From positions 95,739,849-95,803,848 of the forward strand of contig NC_050104.1 in assembly GCF_902167145.1 (NCBI RefSeq): a stretch of 64,000 nt of DNA. Direction: 5' to 3'. Under the pieces are notes generated by a model that saw only the letters and a list, made by a program, of their open reading frames with translations, was not told the DNA's origin and did not search any database. Shown here in pieces: positions 21,661 to 32,588 of this stretch; positions within the stretch are counted from its first letter, which is position 1, and every line of letters starts with the position of its first letter. The DNA comes from Zea mays (Eukaryota > Streptophyta > Magnoliopsida > Poales > Poaceae). The position numbers and the translations under genes were made by a program.

Positions 21661-22941
21661 GCGTCGAGGAGGAGCGAAGCGGGGTCACGCCTAATCGAAA
21701 CTGGCAGACCCCGTACCTGCGATATCTCCACCGAGGAGAGCTACCCCTCGACCGAGCCGAAGCTCGGCGGTTGGCGCGACGCGCCAAGTCGTTCGTCTTG
21801 CTGGGGGATGGGAAGGAGCTCTACCACCGCAGCCCCTCAGGCATCCTCCAACGATGCATCCCCATCGCCGAAGGTCAGGAGCTCCTACGAGAGATACACT
21901 CGGGGGCTTGTGGCCATCACGCAGCACCTCGAGCCCTTGTTGGAAACGCCTTCCGACAAGGTTTCTACTGGCCGACGGCGGTGGCCGACGCCACTAGAAT
22001 TGTCCGCACCTGTGAAGGGTGTCAGTTCTACGCGAGGCAGACCCACCTGCCCGCTCAGGCTCTGCAGACGATACCCATCAGCTGGCCTTTTGCTGTGGGG
22101 TCTGGACCTTGTCGGCCCCTTGCAGAAGGCACCCGGGGGCTACACGCACCTGTTGGTCGCCATCGACAAATTCTCCAAGTGGATCGAGGTCCGACCCCTA
22201 AACAGCATCAGGTCCGAACAGGCGGTGGCGTTCTTCACCAACATCATCCATCGTTTTGGGGTCCCGAACTCCATCATCACCGACAACGGCACCCAGTTCA
22301 CCGGCAGAAAGTTCCTGGACTTCTGCGAGGATCACCACATCCGGGTGGACTGGGACGCCGTGGCTCACCCCATGACGAATGGGCAAGTAGAGCGTGCCAA
22401 CGACATGATTCTACAAGGACTCAAGCCTCGGATCTACAACGACCTCAACAAGTTCGGCAAGCGATGGATGAAGGAACTCCCCTCGGTTGTCTGGAGCCTG
22501 AGGACAACACCGAGCCGAGCCACGGGTTTCACGTCGTTCTTTCTAGTCTATGGGGCCGAGGCCATCCTGCCCACAGACTTAGAATATGGCTCCCCGAGGA
22601 CGAGGGCCTACGCCGACCAAAGCAACCAAGCTAGTCGAGAAGACTCGCTGGACCAGCTGGAAGAGGCTCGGGACATGGCCTTACTACACTCGGCGCGGTA
22701 CCAGTAGTCCCTGCGACGCTACCACGCCCGAGGGGTCCGGTCCCGAGACCTCCAGGTGGGCGACCTGGTGCTTCGGCTGCGACAGGACGCCCGAGGGCGG
22801 CACAAGCTCACGCCTCCCTGGGAAGGGCCGTTCGTCATCGCCAAAGTTCTGAAGCCCGGAACGTACAAGCTGGCCAACAGTCAAGGCGAGGTCTACAGCA
22901 ACGCTTGGAACATCCAACAGCTACGTCGCTTCTACCCTTAA
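21661..22941 (+). pseudogene. pol: Huck-like integrase (broken)
   Basis: A zinc-finger region (HHAAPRALVGNAFRQGFYW with CEGCQFYA) lies near 21910-22030. The frame then changes near 22095 in the way a two-base loss would. The catalytic core has Asp in LDLVGPL, Asp in ITDNGTQFTG and Glu in QVERAND. A TAG at about 22706 interrupts the C-terminal part, which continues to 22941 and ends RRFYP. It would integrate the cDNA. All three catalytic residues are present, but the frame is not continuous. Confidence 0.88.
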
Positions 22942-23170
22942 GATGCTTTCAAGTTGTTCATATACCTCGCTCCCATGCAAAGTTTAGTCATCGAGGAAGG
23001 GTCAGCCTTGCCTCGGCAAAGCCCGACCCTCCCTCGGGGGCTAAAAGGGGGGAACCCCCTCTGCGTCGAAATTTTCCTCGAAAAAATATCCTTTCTGCCA
23101 GAATGTCTTTCGTGCTTTTCGACTACTTCGAAAGTGGATCCTGAAAACGATGGAGTACACGTAAGCAACC

Positions 23171-23232
23171 AAGGCTGACCGAGCCGAGGGACTCCTACGC
23201 CTCCGGGATACGGATACCTCACTCATCACCTT
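23171..23232 (+). repeat. Direct repeat copy 1 in element C 3' region
   Basis: A sequence containing ccgagccgagggactcctac and ggatacggatacctcactca recurs at 23381-23446 and 24039-24101. The three copies are each followed by unlike sequence of similar base composition. Confidence 0.85.
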
Positions 23233-23380
23233 CTGCGATAAGTAACTCGCGTTCGGATAAGTGATTCCGCGGACCGAACAAGTCTTCGCGCTCGAAAACT
23301 CCTCTGCCGAAGCGATTCTTCGGGCCTTCTCGACTGCGTCGGTGACAGAACCCTATGAACGGGCAAGAGTGCGCGTAAGC

Positions 23381-23446
23381 GGCAAGGCCGACCGAGCCGA
23401 GGGATTCCTACGCCTCCGGGATACGGATACCTCACTCATCACCTTC
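23381..23446 (+). repeat. Direct repeat copy 2 in element C 3' region
   Basis: Second copy of the unit seen at 23171, with gggattcctacgcc instead of gggactcctacgcc. Confidence 0.85.
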
Positions 23447-24038
23447 CGTGAAAAGCAACTCTCACTCGCACAAACAAATCTGTTGCCGACGAAAAAGTCC
23501 AGATACTCGAAACAAGAGGAAAAGAAACGCAGCTTTACAACATGGCGAGGGCGTGTTTGGGCCTCGGCGGCCGCAGAAAACACACGCTACAAGATCATCC
23601 GATCCTACAGGCTCGGACCTCGATAGTTGAAGGGAGCAGCAGCACCCTCGGCGTCGACTACACCTTCGGCAAGGTCCGACCTAGCCTCGGACGGCGACAC
23701 GGTCCGAGGATCTCCACTCTGAAGGACGACGTCATCATCACGCCTGGGCCATCGCCGCCAGGGTATCCTCCAAGAATCCGGCTCGAGCAGGCGGCTCGGC
23801 TGGTCACCCCGAGGCCTCGGCCAGCTGTCCCCCGAAGACATCAGCCCGGCCCGAGGCCTCGGCAAATCAACTCCAGCGTCGGTCCCGCTAACGGACGACC
23901 CGGCCAGGCTCCGGCCGACCAAGTCTTCTTTTCGAGCCAACTCTGCCTCTGTCCGTTCTGACACCGCTACCCCTGGCTTCGGCTCATAGAAGGGCGGCCG
24001 AGGGGTTCCTTTAACTAAGCAAGAGAAGCCTCGGACAG

Positions 24039-24101
24039 CAAGGCCGACCGAGCCGAGGGACTCCTACGCCTCCAGGATACGGATACCTCACTCGTCACCT
24101 T
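24039..24101 (+). repeat. Direct repeat copy 3 in element C 3' region
   Basis: Third copy of the same unit, with tccaggatacgg in place of tccgggatacgg. Confidence 0.85.
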
Positions 24102-25047
24102 TGCACAGGGTGACTCACGCTTGGTGAAGCGGTTCAGACAACCAACAGGCGAGTCTTAGTGCTCGAAAATGAGAAAAAACACGGCTCCGCGCCAAAAATA
24201 CATACACGTTCAGCCCCCGACAGCCACAATGAACAAAAGACCGGCATTCAAGGTGCCATTACAAACGGAACTCCTGTTCCACCTCTGCAGGTACGAACAA
24301 CCCCACACGATTGGGGGGCCTGCGGAGCAACAGAAGACCGACGAACAGCTCGCCGTCGCCCGCTCCAGTAGTGGCGACGACGACGACTTCTGCTCCGGGG
24401 GGCCGAACAGCAGCAGCGATGACCTCAGGGTGGTTGCTGCTGCCATGAGGCCCTCGTCCGTGCCCTTACTCGTGAGGCAAGGACGGGCAGAAGGCCGTAG
24501 AGTTGGAGGTCGGTCCATGGGCGGCCCTGGCTATCTCATCGGCGGAAGAACCTCTTCCAGCTGCCGTGGCGGAAGGCGGCGCCGGGAGCGGCTCCGAAGC
24601 CACTCGGGTCAGAGAGCCCGGCACGCGGAAGCTGCCAGTGCCACGAACGGCGAACGCCCTTCCCCCGATCACTGAGGGAAGGAGCGGGCCACCGCTCGCG
24701 CAGGGGCTGACCCCAACTCGGCACACTCCCCTCCCCAGCACTGATGATGAAAATCCTTGGGACTGAGGGAGGGGCAGAGGCCGCAGCCCGGCTTGCTTTC
24801 CCCCGCCATCGAACTGGAGGTCACCGTCTTGGGTGATAGCCGGCGGAAGGGTGCAGCCGGGCTGCATGATGAAAATCCTTGAAGCCGAACGATGGTTGAA
24901 AGGTACCAACTCCCACGGAGTTGCGTTCCTCCAATGACAAGGCGGAAGGATTGCGGGTGTCCCCCATCCGGGGGCTCGGAAGGTGGAAAGACACGATGCA
25001 TAAGGGAGCACGAAGACATGGTCGCCTTTCAAGGGGGTCACCCTCCT

Positions 25048-26857
25048 TTTAAAGGCGACTCTCCCTACTTGCGTCCCCAGCCGTCGTGGGCTGGGTCTTC
25101 TCCAACACGCTCCAAGGTCCTCCCCCTACGGCGCGGGGGCTGGGTCCCACGCGTCATGCAAGCTCGCCCAGAGCAGAAGAAGCCAAACCGCCGCGCGCGG
25201 TGCATGCAACCGCCCAGCGGTCATGAGCATTCCTCCGCTTTTGCCCAGGCCAGCGGGCGAAAGAGCGGGCAGCCATGCAGGCGGCATGCAACCGCGCCAA
25301 GTGGGCGCGCCCCTCCGACTTCCAAGGCACCCAGCATGGGGGCCCACGCCCACGCGTCATGCAACTGGCGCGCCGGTCGCTACGTGCAAGCAACTGCACC
25401 GCCACTCGCACCACTGCCACGCCTCCTTGACTGCGGAACCAGTACCGCGACTCGAGGCAACCCTGCGTACGACCCAGCAGTGCCAGCCAGGCGCGACGGT
25501 CAATACGGCCAAAAATGGGCCGGCAGTAATGGCGGTGGCAGGCAGGCGGGAGCAGCGGTCACGTTGTCAGCCAAGCTTACGTCCCATCCTGGGGCAGTGA
25601 GAGAACCCTCTCTCACGGCATGAAGACGGCGCACCCATGTTTCGTTCCTCGAACGGCTCGCGCACGCGCAACGGCCGCCCCGCGAACCGCTCGCCCCGTC
25701 GCATTAACTCCGTGGCGGGACAGGCGGCACCTCTGGCAGGAGAACCAAGCGACGCTTCGCCTTCGCCATAATGACCGCGTCAAAAAAGGTACGCCACGTC
25801 ATTCGATTTCGTATCCTTTTCCTTTTTCCTCTTTCTCTCTCTTACAACAGGGGCCGGGAAAGGGGGATACCCCGAAAAGGATCCTTCTCCGTGAAGGAAA
25901 CAGGCTCCGAGCTTCCCTACTGATCAGAGGTTCGAAGGCTGGCCCCTCGGGGGGGTTCAACAGCCGCCTCAGAGCGCGTGGGTTCTGCACCCACTACTGG
26001 TCAGAGGTTCGAAGGCCGGCCCCTCGAAAGGGTTCAACGGCCGCCTCAGGCCACTCGGGCTCCGCGCCCACTACTGATCAGGGGTTCGTAGGCTGGCCCT
26101 CGAAGGGTTCACAGTCGCCTCAGACATAGAGCGAGGGATGACCCTGGGTACGTTCGATACATAACCGAGGCTCGGGCTACGCTCCCGAGGTACCCTAGGA
26201 CATTTCCGAGACCAGCGGGAACGATCTTGTAACGGAATCCCATCAGAGGGAGGCATCGAGCCCTCGGACCCCGTCGACAGGGGACCGGGTCTGGCAGATC
26301 ACCCGCAGGTACTTTTGAGCGTGCCTCCGGGCCTCTAGCCGACCCCTAACAAATGGGGCACGGGCGTCCACTCGGATTACCCACCAGCAGCTCACCGGAG
26401 ACACCATGTTCGGCGCCCTCCGAGGGCAACATGGCGCTTTCCGCCCCTCCTCCTTGCGGAAAGGCGACGCAGGGGCGTATGTAAAAAAGTCGAGTCTGCC
26501 CTTGACCGTCGTCTCGCCCTATGCAGAGGCTCGGGGGCTGCTCTCGCAAACCCGGCTCCGGCCAAACCGTTGACAGCGTCAACATACCAGCCCGAGGACT
26601 TGGGACTCGACCGTGCACCTGGGCTACGGCCAGCTCGCATGAGGGAACGACCAGACCAGCCGAAGCATTGCGCGAGGCATTAAGACCTCGGAGGAGTCAA
26701 ACCACTCCTCCGAGGCCTCGAGGGCTACACCCGGCGGGTGCGCTCGCGCGCACCCATCAGAACAAAACGCAACCGAGAAAGGCTGGTCCCCTTGCAAAAA
26801 AGTGCAACAAAAGCCTCCAAGCGAGTATTAACACTCCCTTCGAGGCTCGGGGGCTAC
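25048..26857 (+). other. 3' non-coding region of element C, second part, with polypurine tract
   Basis: This corresponds to window positions 1-1796 of element A, with many small differences and similar length (about 1810 versus 1796 bp). The last bases, gaggctcgggggctac, form the purine tract before the 3' LTR. No coding region is recognised. Confidence 0.85.
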
Positions 26858-28526
26858 TATCGGGGACCATAATTAGGGGTACCCTGAAGACTCCTAATTC
26901 TCAGCTGGTAACCCCCATCAGCACAAAGCTGCAAAGGCCTGATGGGTGCGACTAAGTCAGGGATCGGTCCATTCGAGGGACTCGATCACGCCTCGCCCGA
27001 GCCCAGCCTCGGGCAAGGGCAGCCGACCCCGGAGGATCTACGTCTCGGCCGAGGCCCCCATCCAGCGACGAACATACCTCCGGCTCGCCCGAGGCCCAGT
27101 CTTCGCCAAGAAGCAACCCTGGCCAAATCGCCACGCCAATCGACCAAATCGCAGGGGCATTTAATGCAAAGGTGGCCTGACACCTTTATCCTGACGCACG
27201 TCCTCCAGTCGACAGAGCCGAAGTGACCGCAGTCACTTCGCCGCTCCACTGACCGGCCTGACAGAAGGACAGCGCCGCCTGCGCCGCTCCGACTGCTGTG
27301 CCACTCGACAGAGTGAGGCTGACAGGCAGCCAGGCCCAGCCTCGGGCACCATAGGAAACTCCGCTTCGCCCGACCCAGGGCTCGGACTCGGGCTCAGCCC
27401 CGGAAGACGGCGAACTCAGCTCCGCCCGACCTAGGGCTCGGACTCGGGCTCAGCCCCAGAAGACGGCGAACTCCGCTCCACCCGACCCAGGGCTCGGACT
27501 CGGGCTCAGCCCCAAAAGAAGTCGAACTCCGCTCTGCGCGACCCAGGGCTCGGACTCGGGCTCGGCCCCGGAAGACGGCGAACTCCGCTCTGCCCGACCC
27601 AAGGCTCGGACTCGGGCTCAGCCCCGGAAGACGGCGAACTCCGCTCCGCCCGACCCAGGGCTCGGACTCGGGCTCAGCCCCTGAAGACGACGAACTCCGC
27701 TTCGCCCGACCCTAGGGCTCGGACTCAGCCCTGGCCTCTGCCGACGGTCTCCGCCTCGCCCGACCCAGGGGCTCGGACTCGACCTCGGCCTCGGAAGACA
27801 GACTCGACCTCGACCTCGGAGGAGCCTCCACATCGCCCAACCTAGGGCACGGACCGACCACGTCAACAGGAGGCGCCATCATTACCCTACCCCAAGCTAA
27901 CTCAGGCTACGGGGAACAAGACCGGCGTCCCATCTGGCTCGCTCCGCCAGACAAGTAATGATGGCGCCCCGCACGCTCTATGACGACGGCGGCTCTCAGC
28001 CCCCTTACGGAAGCAAGAGGACGTCAGCAAGGACTCGACAGCCCCGACAACTGTCCTTCCGCCAGGCTCCAGCGCTCCTCCGACGGCCACGACACCACAC
28101 GAACCGGGTGCCAAAACCTCTCCGGCTGCCACGATGGCATGTAATTAGGGCGCTAGCTCTCCTCTGCTAGACATGTTAGCACTCTGCTACACCCCCCATT
28201 GTACACCTGGATCCTCTCCTTACGCCTATAAAAGGAAGGACCAGGGCCCTCTTACAGAGGGTTGGCCGCGCAGGGAAGAGGACGGGACAGGCGCTCGCGT
28301 GAGGCCGCTCGCTCCCCTCCCGCGTGGACGCTTGTAACCCCCTACTGCAAGCGCACCCGACCTGGGCGCGGGACAAACACGAAGGCCACGGGATTCCCAC
28401 CTCTCTCTCGCTCCGGCTGCCTTTTTCCCCCTTCGCGCTCCGTCTCGCGCCGACCCATCTGGGCTGGGGCACGCGACGACATTTCACTCGTCGGCCCAGG
28501 GACCCCCCGGTCTCAAAACACCGACA
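26858..28526 (+). mobile_element. 3' LTR of Huck-like element C
   Basis: This 1669-bp LTR begins tatcgggg (TG changed to TA) and ends accgaca. Diverged 56-bp units lie at about 27350-27720, and TATAAAA at 28227-28233. The TSD copy AATAT follows at 28527-28531. Confidence 0.95.
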
Positions 28527-28531
28527 AATAT

Positions 28532-28586
28532 ACAGAGTGTTCCTCTAGCTATTGGTTTAGATGTCATGTATTACGAGTTGCTAACA
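28532..28586 (+). mobile_element. 5' LTR of element B, second part
   Basis: These 55 bp complete the LTR begun at 4215-4437. They match 31605-31659 with four differences and end in ctaaca. Confidence 0.93.
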
Positions 28587-28588
28587 TT

Positions 28589-28599
28589 TGGTATCAGAC
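28589..28599 (+). other. Primer binding site of element B
   Basis: tggtatcagac starts two bases after the LTR end and matches the initiator-Met tRNA type of primer site. Confidence 0.85.
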
Positions 28600-28624
28600 T
28601 AGGCATCCTGTTCACTCTATATCC

Positions 28625-31195
28625 ATGGAGGCGGCGATGCAGACGATTCTCATCGAGATGGCGCACATGGAGTTCCGCTTGACTGCGGCGCTGGCGGGCA
28701 GTGGCGGCGAATAGGCTTCCACCCCCTTTTCCTTTGCCTCGCTATTCGGCTCGTTCGAGTCGGAGTCCGCTCCTCCTCCCGTCCTCTATGACTGCTACGA
28801 CGAGCCGAACGACGACGAGATTGCCGAGGTGCTCGCGCTACTAGAGTACAACGAGGGGACTTTGTCAGCCACAGTCCTCGTCAACTATACCACCACCAGC
28901 AAGTCGCCTACCAAGTGTTCGACGATGGAGTTCTCCGACGCCGACAACAGCGCCAGGACTCGCGTTGTCGCCTACGATGAGCCCAGCTTCCACTGCTTCA
29001 TTTCGCCGCCCTTCCGTGCCGGGGAAACCAACGAGGAAAAGGATTCCTCTGCCGAGGAGGCCATGGCGGCGATGGGAGTGGCCGCCTCACCATCCCCTTT
29101 CCTTCTCACCGTGGGGAATCTGCTACTGCCCTACCTCGCGCTACCACCGACGCATGCTGCGGTGGTGGACGAGCCGTACCGTGACGCTAAGGCTACTCAG
29201 GCACTGGTCGAGACGGACAAGGCCAAGGGTTGCGCGACCATGGAGGCAGTCGCGGCGGTGCAGAAGCTGGCCGAGCTCGCCGTACCGCTTCACCTCACCA
29301 CGGAGCTCATCCAATGTGGTCCCGTCGACATCGAGGCCAACAACTATTCTATTCTGGATGACGCGACACCATCTCTGGCTCCTTCTATTCTACAGTTGGC
29401 GGTGCACGCAGAGGAGGAGCAGGTTCTCGTCACCACGCCAACCAAGTGTTCGAGAATGGACCTCAACCGCGGCGCCAAGGTGTTGGAGGAGCCGAAGTAG
29501 ATGGAGATGTGTCTCACCGGCGTCATCGAAGGCCAATGTGGCCTCCTCAAGCGCAAGGTCGACGGCCGCTGCATCGCCCTCGGCAAGCACCTCGAACAGT
29601 GGTACGACGACGACCCGGTCTTCGATGCATGGCCTATCTTCGACGAGGAACCCGTCGACAGTGCCACCGCTCTCTTGTCCGATGGTGCTGACCACTGCTT
29701 CGGTGAGGAGCTCGACACCGACTAGGACACGAAGTTCCACTGTTACGACAACAACCACGTCAGAGTTGACGTCGACATCCTCCCCACCTCCGAGTTCGAC
29801 ATCGAGCAGCCGTTCTTCCGCACCTCCTGCGTCAAGGATGCGTATGCGCAGCCCCACCACCAATTTCTCACTGATGGGCTCATGCCCCAGCACTCGATGG
29901 CTCCACCATGGTGCTATCGAGCGGCGACGTCGACTACCACGCCATCGGCTGCGTCGATTACTCCACCAACTCCGGGGTGTGATCCGTCGGCTGCTAACTG
30001 TGCAGCAGCTACCTCAAGCATAAAGGAGAAGGTGCTTGCCAACACGCCCACCAAGTGTTCGATGTTGGTCCTCAACTGTGGCGCCTACTCCGTCCCCAAC
30101 CCTCCTCAAGCTTTGCCGGTTGGATTCGCTCGCTCCACCACGTCTGCTCCGACTCCGGTCCCTGGCGCCGCCGCGAGTTCGCCCCTCCTGAATCGGGCAC
30201 CGTTGCCTCACCATGATGTCTGGTATCTGCATGCTGTGTACCAAACAATGGTAGGAGCGAGCGTTGAAGCAGCACTGGCTGTACTGGACTGCAAGCACTG
30301 GGTGAAATGGTGGGACCTCAGTAACGAGTCTGATGACCAGAGGTTGAAGTTGGAGTTGTACACATATATCATGGTCATGGCGCTCTGCTGGGACTTGTTT
30401 GGCGCCGGAACAGAGACCACATCGGTCACAACTAAATGGGCCCCGTCGCTTCTGCTAAACCACCCGGAGGCCCTGAAGAAGGCACAAGCAGAGATCGACG
30501 CGGTGGTGGGCAGCTCACATCTGATCACCACCGATGACATGTGCTGCCTCGGCTACCTGCACTGCATCATCAACGAGACCCTGCACATGTACTCGACCTC
30601 CATGCTGCTCCTGCCGCACGAGTTGATGGTGGACTGCAAGGTCGACGGCTACGACGGTACCCTCTCCAAGGACGATGGCCTAGTCGATGGACTCAGAAAA
30701 TGTGAGAAATGGAAGTGGCAGGACATATTTGCATCGAAAGAAACAAAAACAAGTTCATGGTTCCACGAATTCATTGGGCGAGCAAAGAAACCAGAAATGA
30801 GATGCCCTCCATTTGGCTGTGGTTGTGGTTGGGATGTCGTGCCGTACAAGCAACCATGGCCACCACCCATGCAATTTGTGCTACTTGGTGATGGTGTTCA
30901 AGTTAGACCTATGTCGTGGCCATCTTTTTACTGTTATGCAGCCTTGGTGCGATGGATTAAATCACTGGTCGTGGCCAACATTCTGACAAAGCATCCTTGG
31001 TTGGCAATTGATCGAGGCAGCCTGTTCAAAGTGGATTGCAGCTACAGTACCACAGGTGCTTCGTTACAGTATGCATTGCAACTTTTCTTGTTGCTAGGAA
31101 TATTCAGAGCCAATGCTTGGAATTGCACATGTCCACTTGTTACCACATTAAAGGACCATAATGCCTCTGCAATGCCTTGGATGCTGTTGATATGA
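28625..31195 (+). pseudogene. Single broken polyprotein frame of element B
   Basis: One frame runs from ATG at 28625 to the stop at 31193-31195, 857 codons long. It is interrupted by three in-frame stops (28712-28714, 29498-29500, 29723-29725). I recognise no protease, reverse transcriptase or integrase. The N-terminal part (MEAAMQTILIEMAHMEFRL) could belong to a gag-like protein, but this is a guess. The motif PTKCS recurs three times (about 28908, 29440 and 30047) with similar flanks, suggesting an internally duplicated module. A P450 fragment lies at about 30340-30660. The rest is not recognised. Continuous phase across 2.57 kb with only three stops argues that the whole frame, including the host fragment, was once translated. 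Confidence 0.7.
30340..30660 (+). pseudogene. Captured cytochrome P450 fragment (CYP81-like)
   Basis: Within the element's frame, a stretch of about 105 codons resembles the middle of a plant P450. The oxygen-binding I-helix motif is seen as FGAGTETTS, followed by SLLLNHPEALKKAQAEID and LGYLHCIINETL. The K-helix ExxR motif reads ETLH, so the conserved Arg is His. The heme-binding Cys region is absent. The piece contains no intron, as expected from RNA-level capture, although it may lie within one exon of the donor gene. Assignment to the CYP81 family is from memory of similar sequences; membership in the P450 superfamily is secure. Confidence 0.85.
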
Positions 31196-31370
31196 CGCTG
31201 TCGCGAAGTCCAAGTTACTGCTACTCAGGGGTTCGGATCAAGGGTTCCCATTCTTTCTCCAAGCTCATGGAACGTTCGACATTCTTGCTACAAATCTCTG
31301 CACACTTGAAGAAGTTGATCCACCAATCTTGTCTACACTATCAGCGGCTTGGGGGCAAGCCGCATTTCAA

Positions 31371-31381
31371 GCGGTGGGGAA
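31371..31381 (+). other. Polypurine tract of element B
   Basis: gcggtggggaa lies directly before the 3' LTR start tgtcagc. Confidence 0.65.
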
Positions 31382-31659
31382 TGTCAGCATACTGTCATGT
31401 GGGGTCTTTGACAGGTGGCAATTAGGCATATTCAGCTATAAAAGGAGATAGGTTGAAGCTGTGGAGGATCATCAAAGAATAAATTTACAAACTGAAGACT
31501 ACATTTCCCCATTACTCTCATCTGCTTCCTCTCCTTCCCTCTCATGTTACCGGTTCTTCTATCTCTAATACATTCTGCTGTACCCTGATTTGCCAGAATA
31601 ATATACAAAGTGTTCCTCTAGCTATTGGTTTGGAGGTCGTGTATTACGAGTTGCTAACA
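31382..31659 (+). mobile_element. 3' LTR of element B
   Basis: This is the intact 278-bp LTR, tgtcagca to ctaaca, with the TSD TATAG at 31660-31664. A TATA box lies at 31437-31443. It preserves the target site into which element C inserted in the other LTR. Confidence 0.95.
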
Positions 31660-32162
31660 TATAGTCAAATCTATCGATGCATGCATTCATATCTTGCATC
31701 TCCTTGGTCCAAATAACATGTAGTAATAGTTCGTTGGTTAATATTATCTGTGAAATCCGGACAGGGTCTTAATATTGAGGAGTTGCTTGGTATAGTTTAG
31801 CTTGGACTAAATAGCTTTAGCCATAGCTTTTTATGGAAAATCATTTTTAGCTATAGCTTCTTTAGTAGAACCATATCTTTTCCTGATACAGAAATTTGGT
31901 GAAATATATATTTTCTTTTCTCTATTTTTATTTCCACCGTGTGTGCCTCTCTGCTTTATCTCTAGTGGCTTTTCTATCTCATTCTCTAGCACACTTATTT
32001 CAAACTCTCCACACAACAAACCGTACTATCTACAGTACAAAACCATGACTCACGATCCGCTGGAAAACGATCTGTGTTGTGCAAAACTCTATGCTATCTA
32101 TGCTGTCCTTCATCTCCCTTCCCTTGTGGACACTTATGGTGCCAGCTGGGGCCTATAAAAAT

Positions 32163-32290
32163 GTGTTTGGTTTGAGGTCGAATTAGGATGAGACGGAAGT
32201 GACATCGTCCTGTCGATTTTTTAATCACACTGTCACCAAAAATTGTTCCGATGTTTAGCTCGCTCCTGCTTACTCTCATCCAAACACTAT
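32163..32290. mobile_element. Possible MITE with tgtttgg ends
   Basis: The left end (gtgtttggtttgagg) and the right end (ctcatccaaacactat) are imperfect inverted copies about 128 bp apart. This fits a Tourist- or hAT-type MITE. I could not establish a TSD. Confidence 0.4.
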
Positions 32291-32417
32291 AAAAAATGCG
32301 GCCGCCACTTCCAACCTTCCTAATATGTCCAAACAAACACCCTAATAAACCAGCGACGACCATCCAACAAGCCGGCGAAGCTAACAGTCCGGCCACCTTG
32401 CCCTCTGTTACGCCGCC

Positions 32418-32588
32418 ATGGCGAAGGCGCGAGGACCTGCCGGTGGTGGTACTGTATCTAACAGCGGAGGCACCAAGGCGGGCAAGGTCCTTGTCGGCCT
32501 TGCAGTGCGACCTAATCAGAGAGTCAAGTCGCGCACCATCAAGGCGGCTGATGGTAGCAGGCAGGGCTTCGGTCACATCTCACTTTAG
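32418..32588 (+). CDS. Short open reading frame, 56 aa, function unknown
   Basis: An ATG in a good plant context (cgccgccATGGcg) opens a frame that starts MAKARGPAGGG and contains GGTKAGKVLVGLAVRP. It ends at TAG shortly before the fold-back repeat. The local GC content is higher than the surroundings. It may be a fragment of a host exon, but I do not recognise it and chance is a real possibility. Confidence 0.2.
   Translation: MAKARGPAGGGTVSNSGGTKAGKVLVGLAVRPNQRVKSRTIKAADGSRQGFGHISL

Larger units (their letters stand above)
22942..25047 (+). other. 3' non-coding region of Huck-like element C, first part
   Basis: About 2 kb follow the integrase stop with no protein similarity. The reading frames on either strand are short or low in complexity. 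Three dispersed direct repeats of about 63 bp lie here (listed separately). Long 3' regions are normal in Tat-lineage elements and sometimes hold extra antisense genes; I did not find a convincing one here. Confidence 0.7.
4438..28526 (+). mobile_element. Complete Huck-like Ty3/gypsy retrotransposon (element C), Tat-type, with nested copia insertion
   Basis: Two LTRs of 1668 and 1669 bp flank a primer site, gag, protease, reverse transcriptase, RNase H, integrase and a long 3' non-coding region. The TSD is AATAT (4433-4437 and 28527-28531). The uninterrupted target is still visible at 31600-31604 in the other LTR of element B. The protein order PR-RT-RH-IN marks Ty3/gypsy. Without the nested copia element (7666-17879 plus one GCTAC) it is about 13.9 kb, a typical size for Huck. 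Gag and pol carry several stops and frameshifts, so this copy is not autonomous. The first LTR base pair of the 3' copy is TA instead of TG. Confidence 0.93.
4215..31659 (+). mobile_element. Small non-autonomous LTR retrotransposon carrying a P450 fragment (element B), split by a nested Huck-like element
   Basis: The ends are tgtcagca...ctaaca and the flanking TSD is TATAG (4210-4214 and 31660-31664). Removing the nested insertion 4438-28526 plus one AATAT copy leaves about 3.35 kb. Each LTR is then 278 bp, and the two LTRs differ at about 11 positions by eye (about 4%). An initiator-Met-type primer site (tggtatcagac) follows the 5' LTR and a G-rich tract precedes the 3' LTR. The internal region holds one broken reading frame without integrase or reverse transcriptase motifs, so the element depended on others to move. 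The layout resembles the maize Bs1 element in size and in carrying a host gene piece, but the captured gene differs. I do not recognise the family name. Confidence 0.9.

Noticed and set aside
24169..25041. Overlapping frames on both strands in the 3' region of the Huck-like element, considered as an extra gene
   Set aside because: No conserved motif, no plausible splice structure, and codon composition follows local GC content.
28965..30023. Ser/Arg/Pro-rich 352-codon frame overlapping element B
   Set aside because: It is an alternative frame of the element B polyprotein with low-complexity composition. The other frame contains the recognisable P450 piece.
30340..30660. Possible functional cytochrome P450 gene
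   Set aside because: Only the I-helix to K-helix part is present, the ExxR Arg is lost, the heme-Cys region is absent, and the piece is inside a retrotransposon frame with stops.
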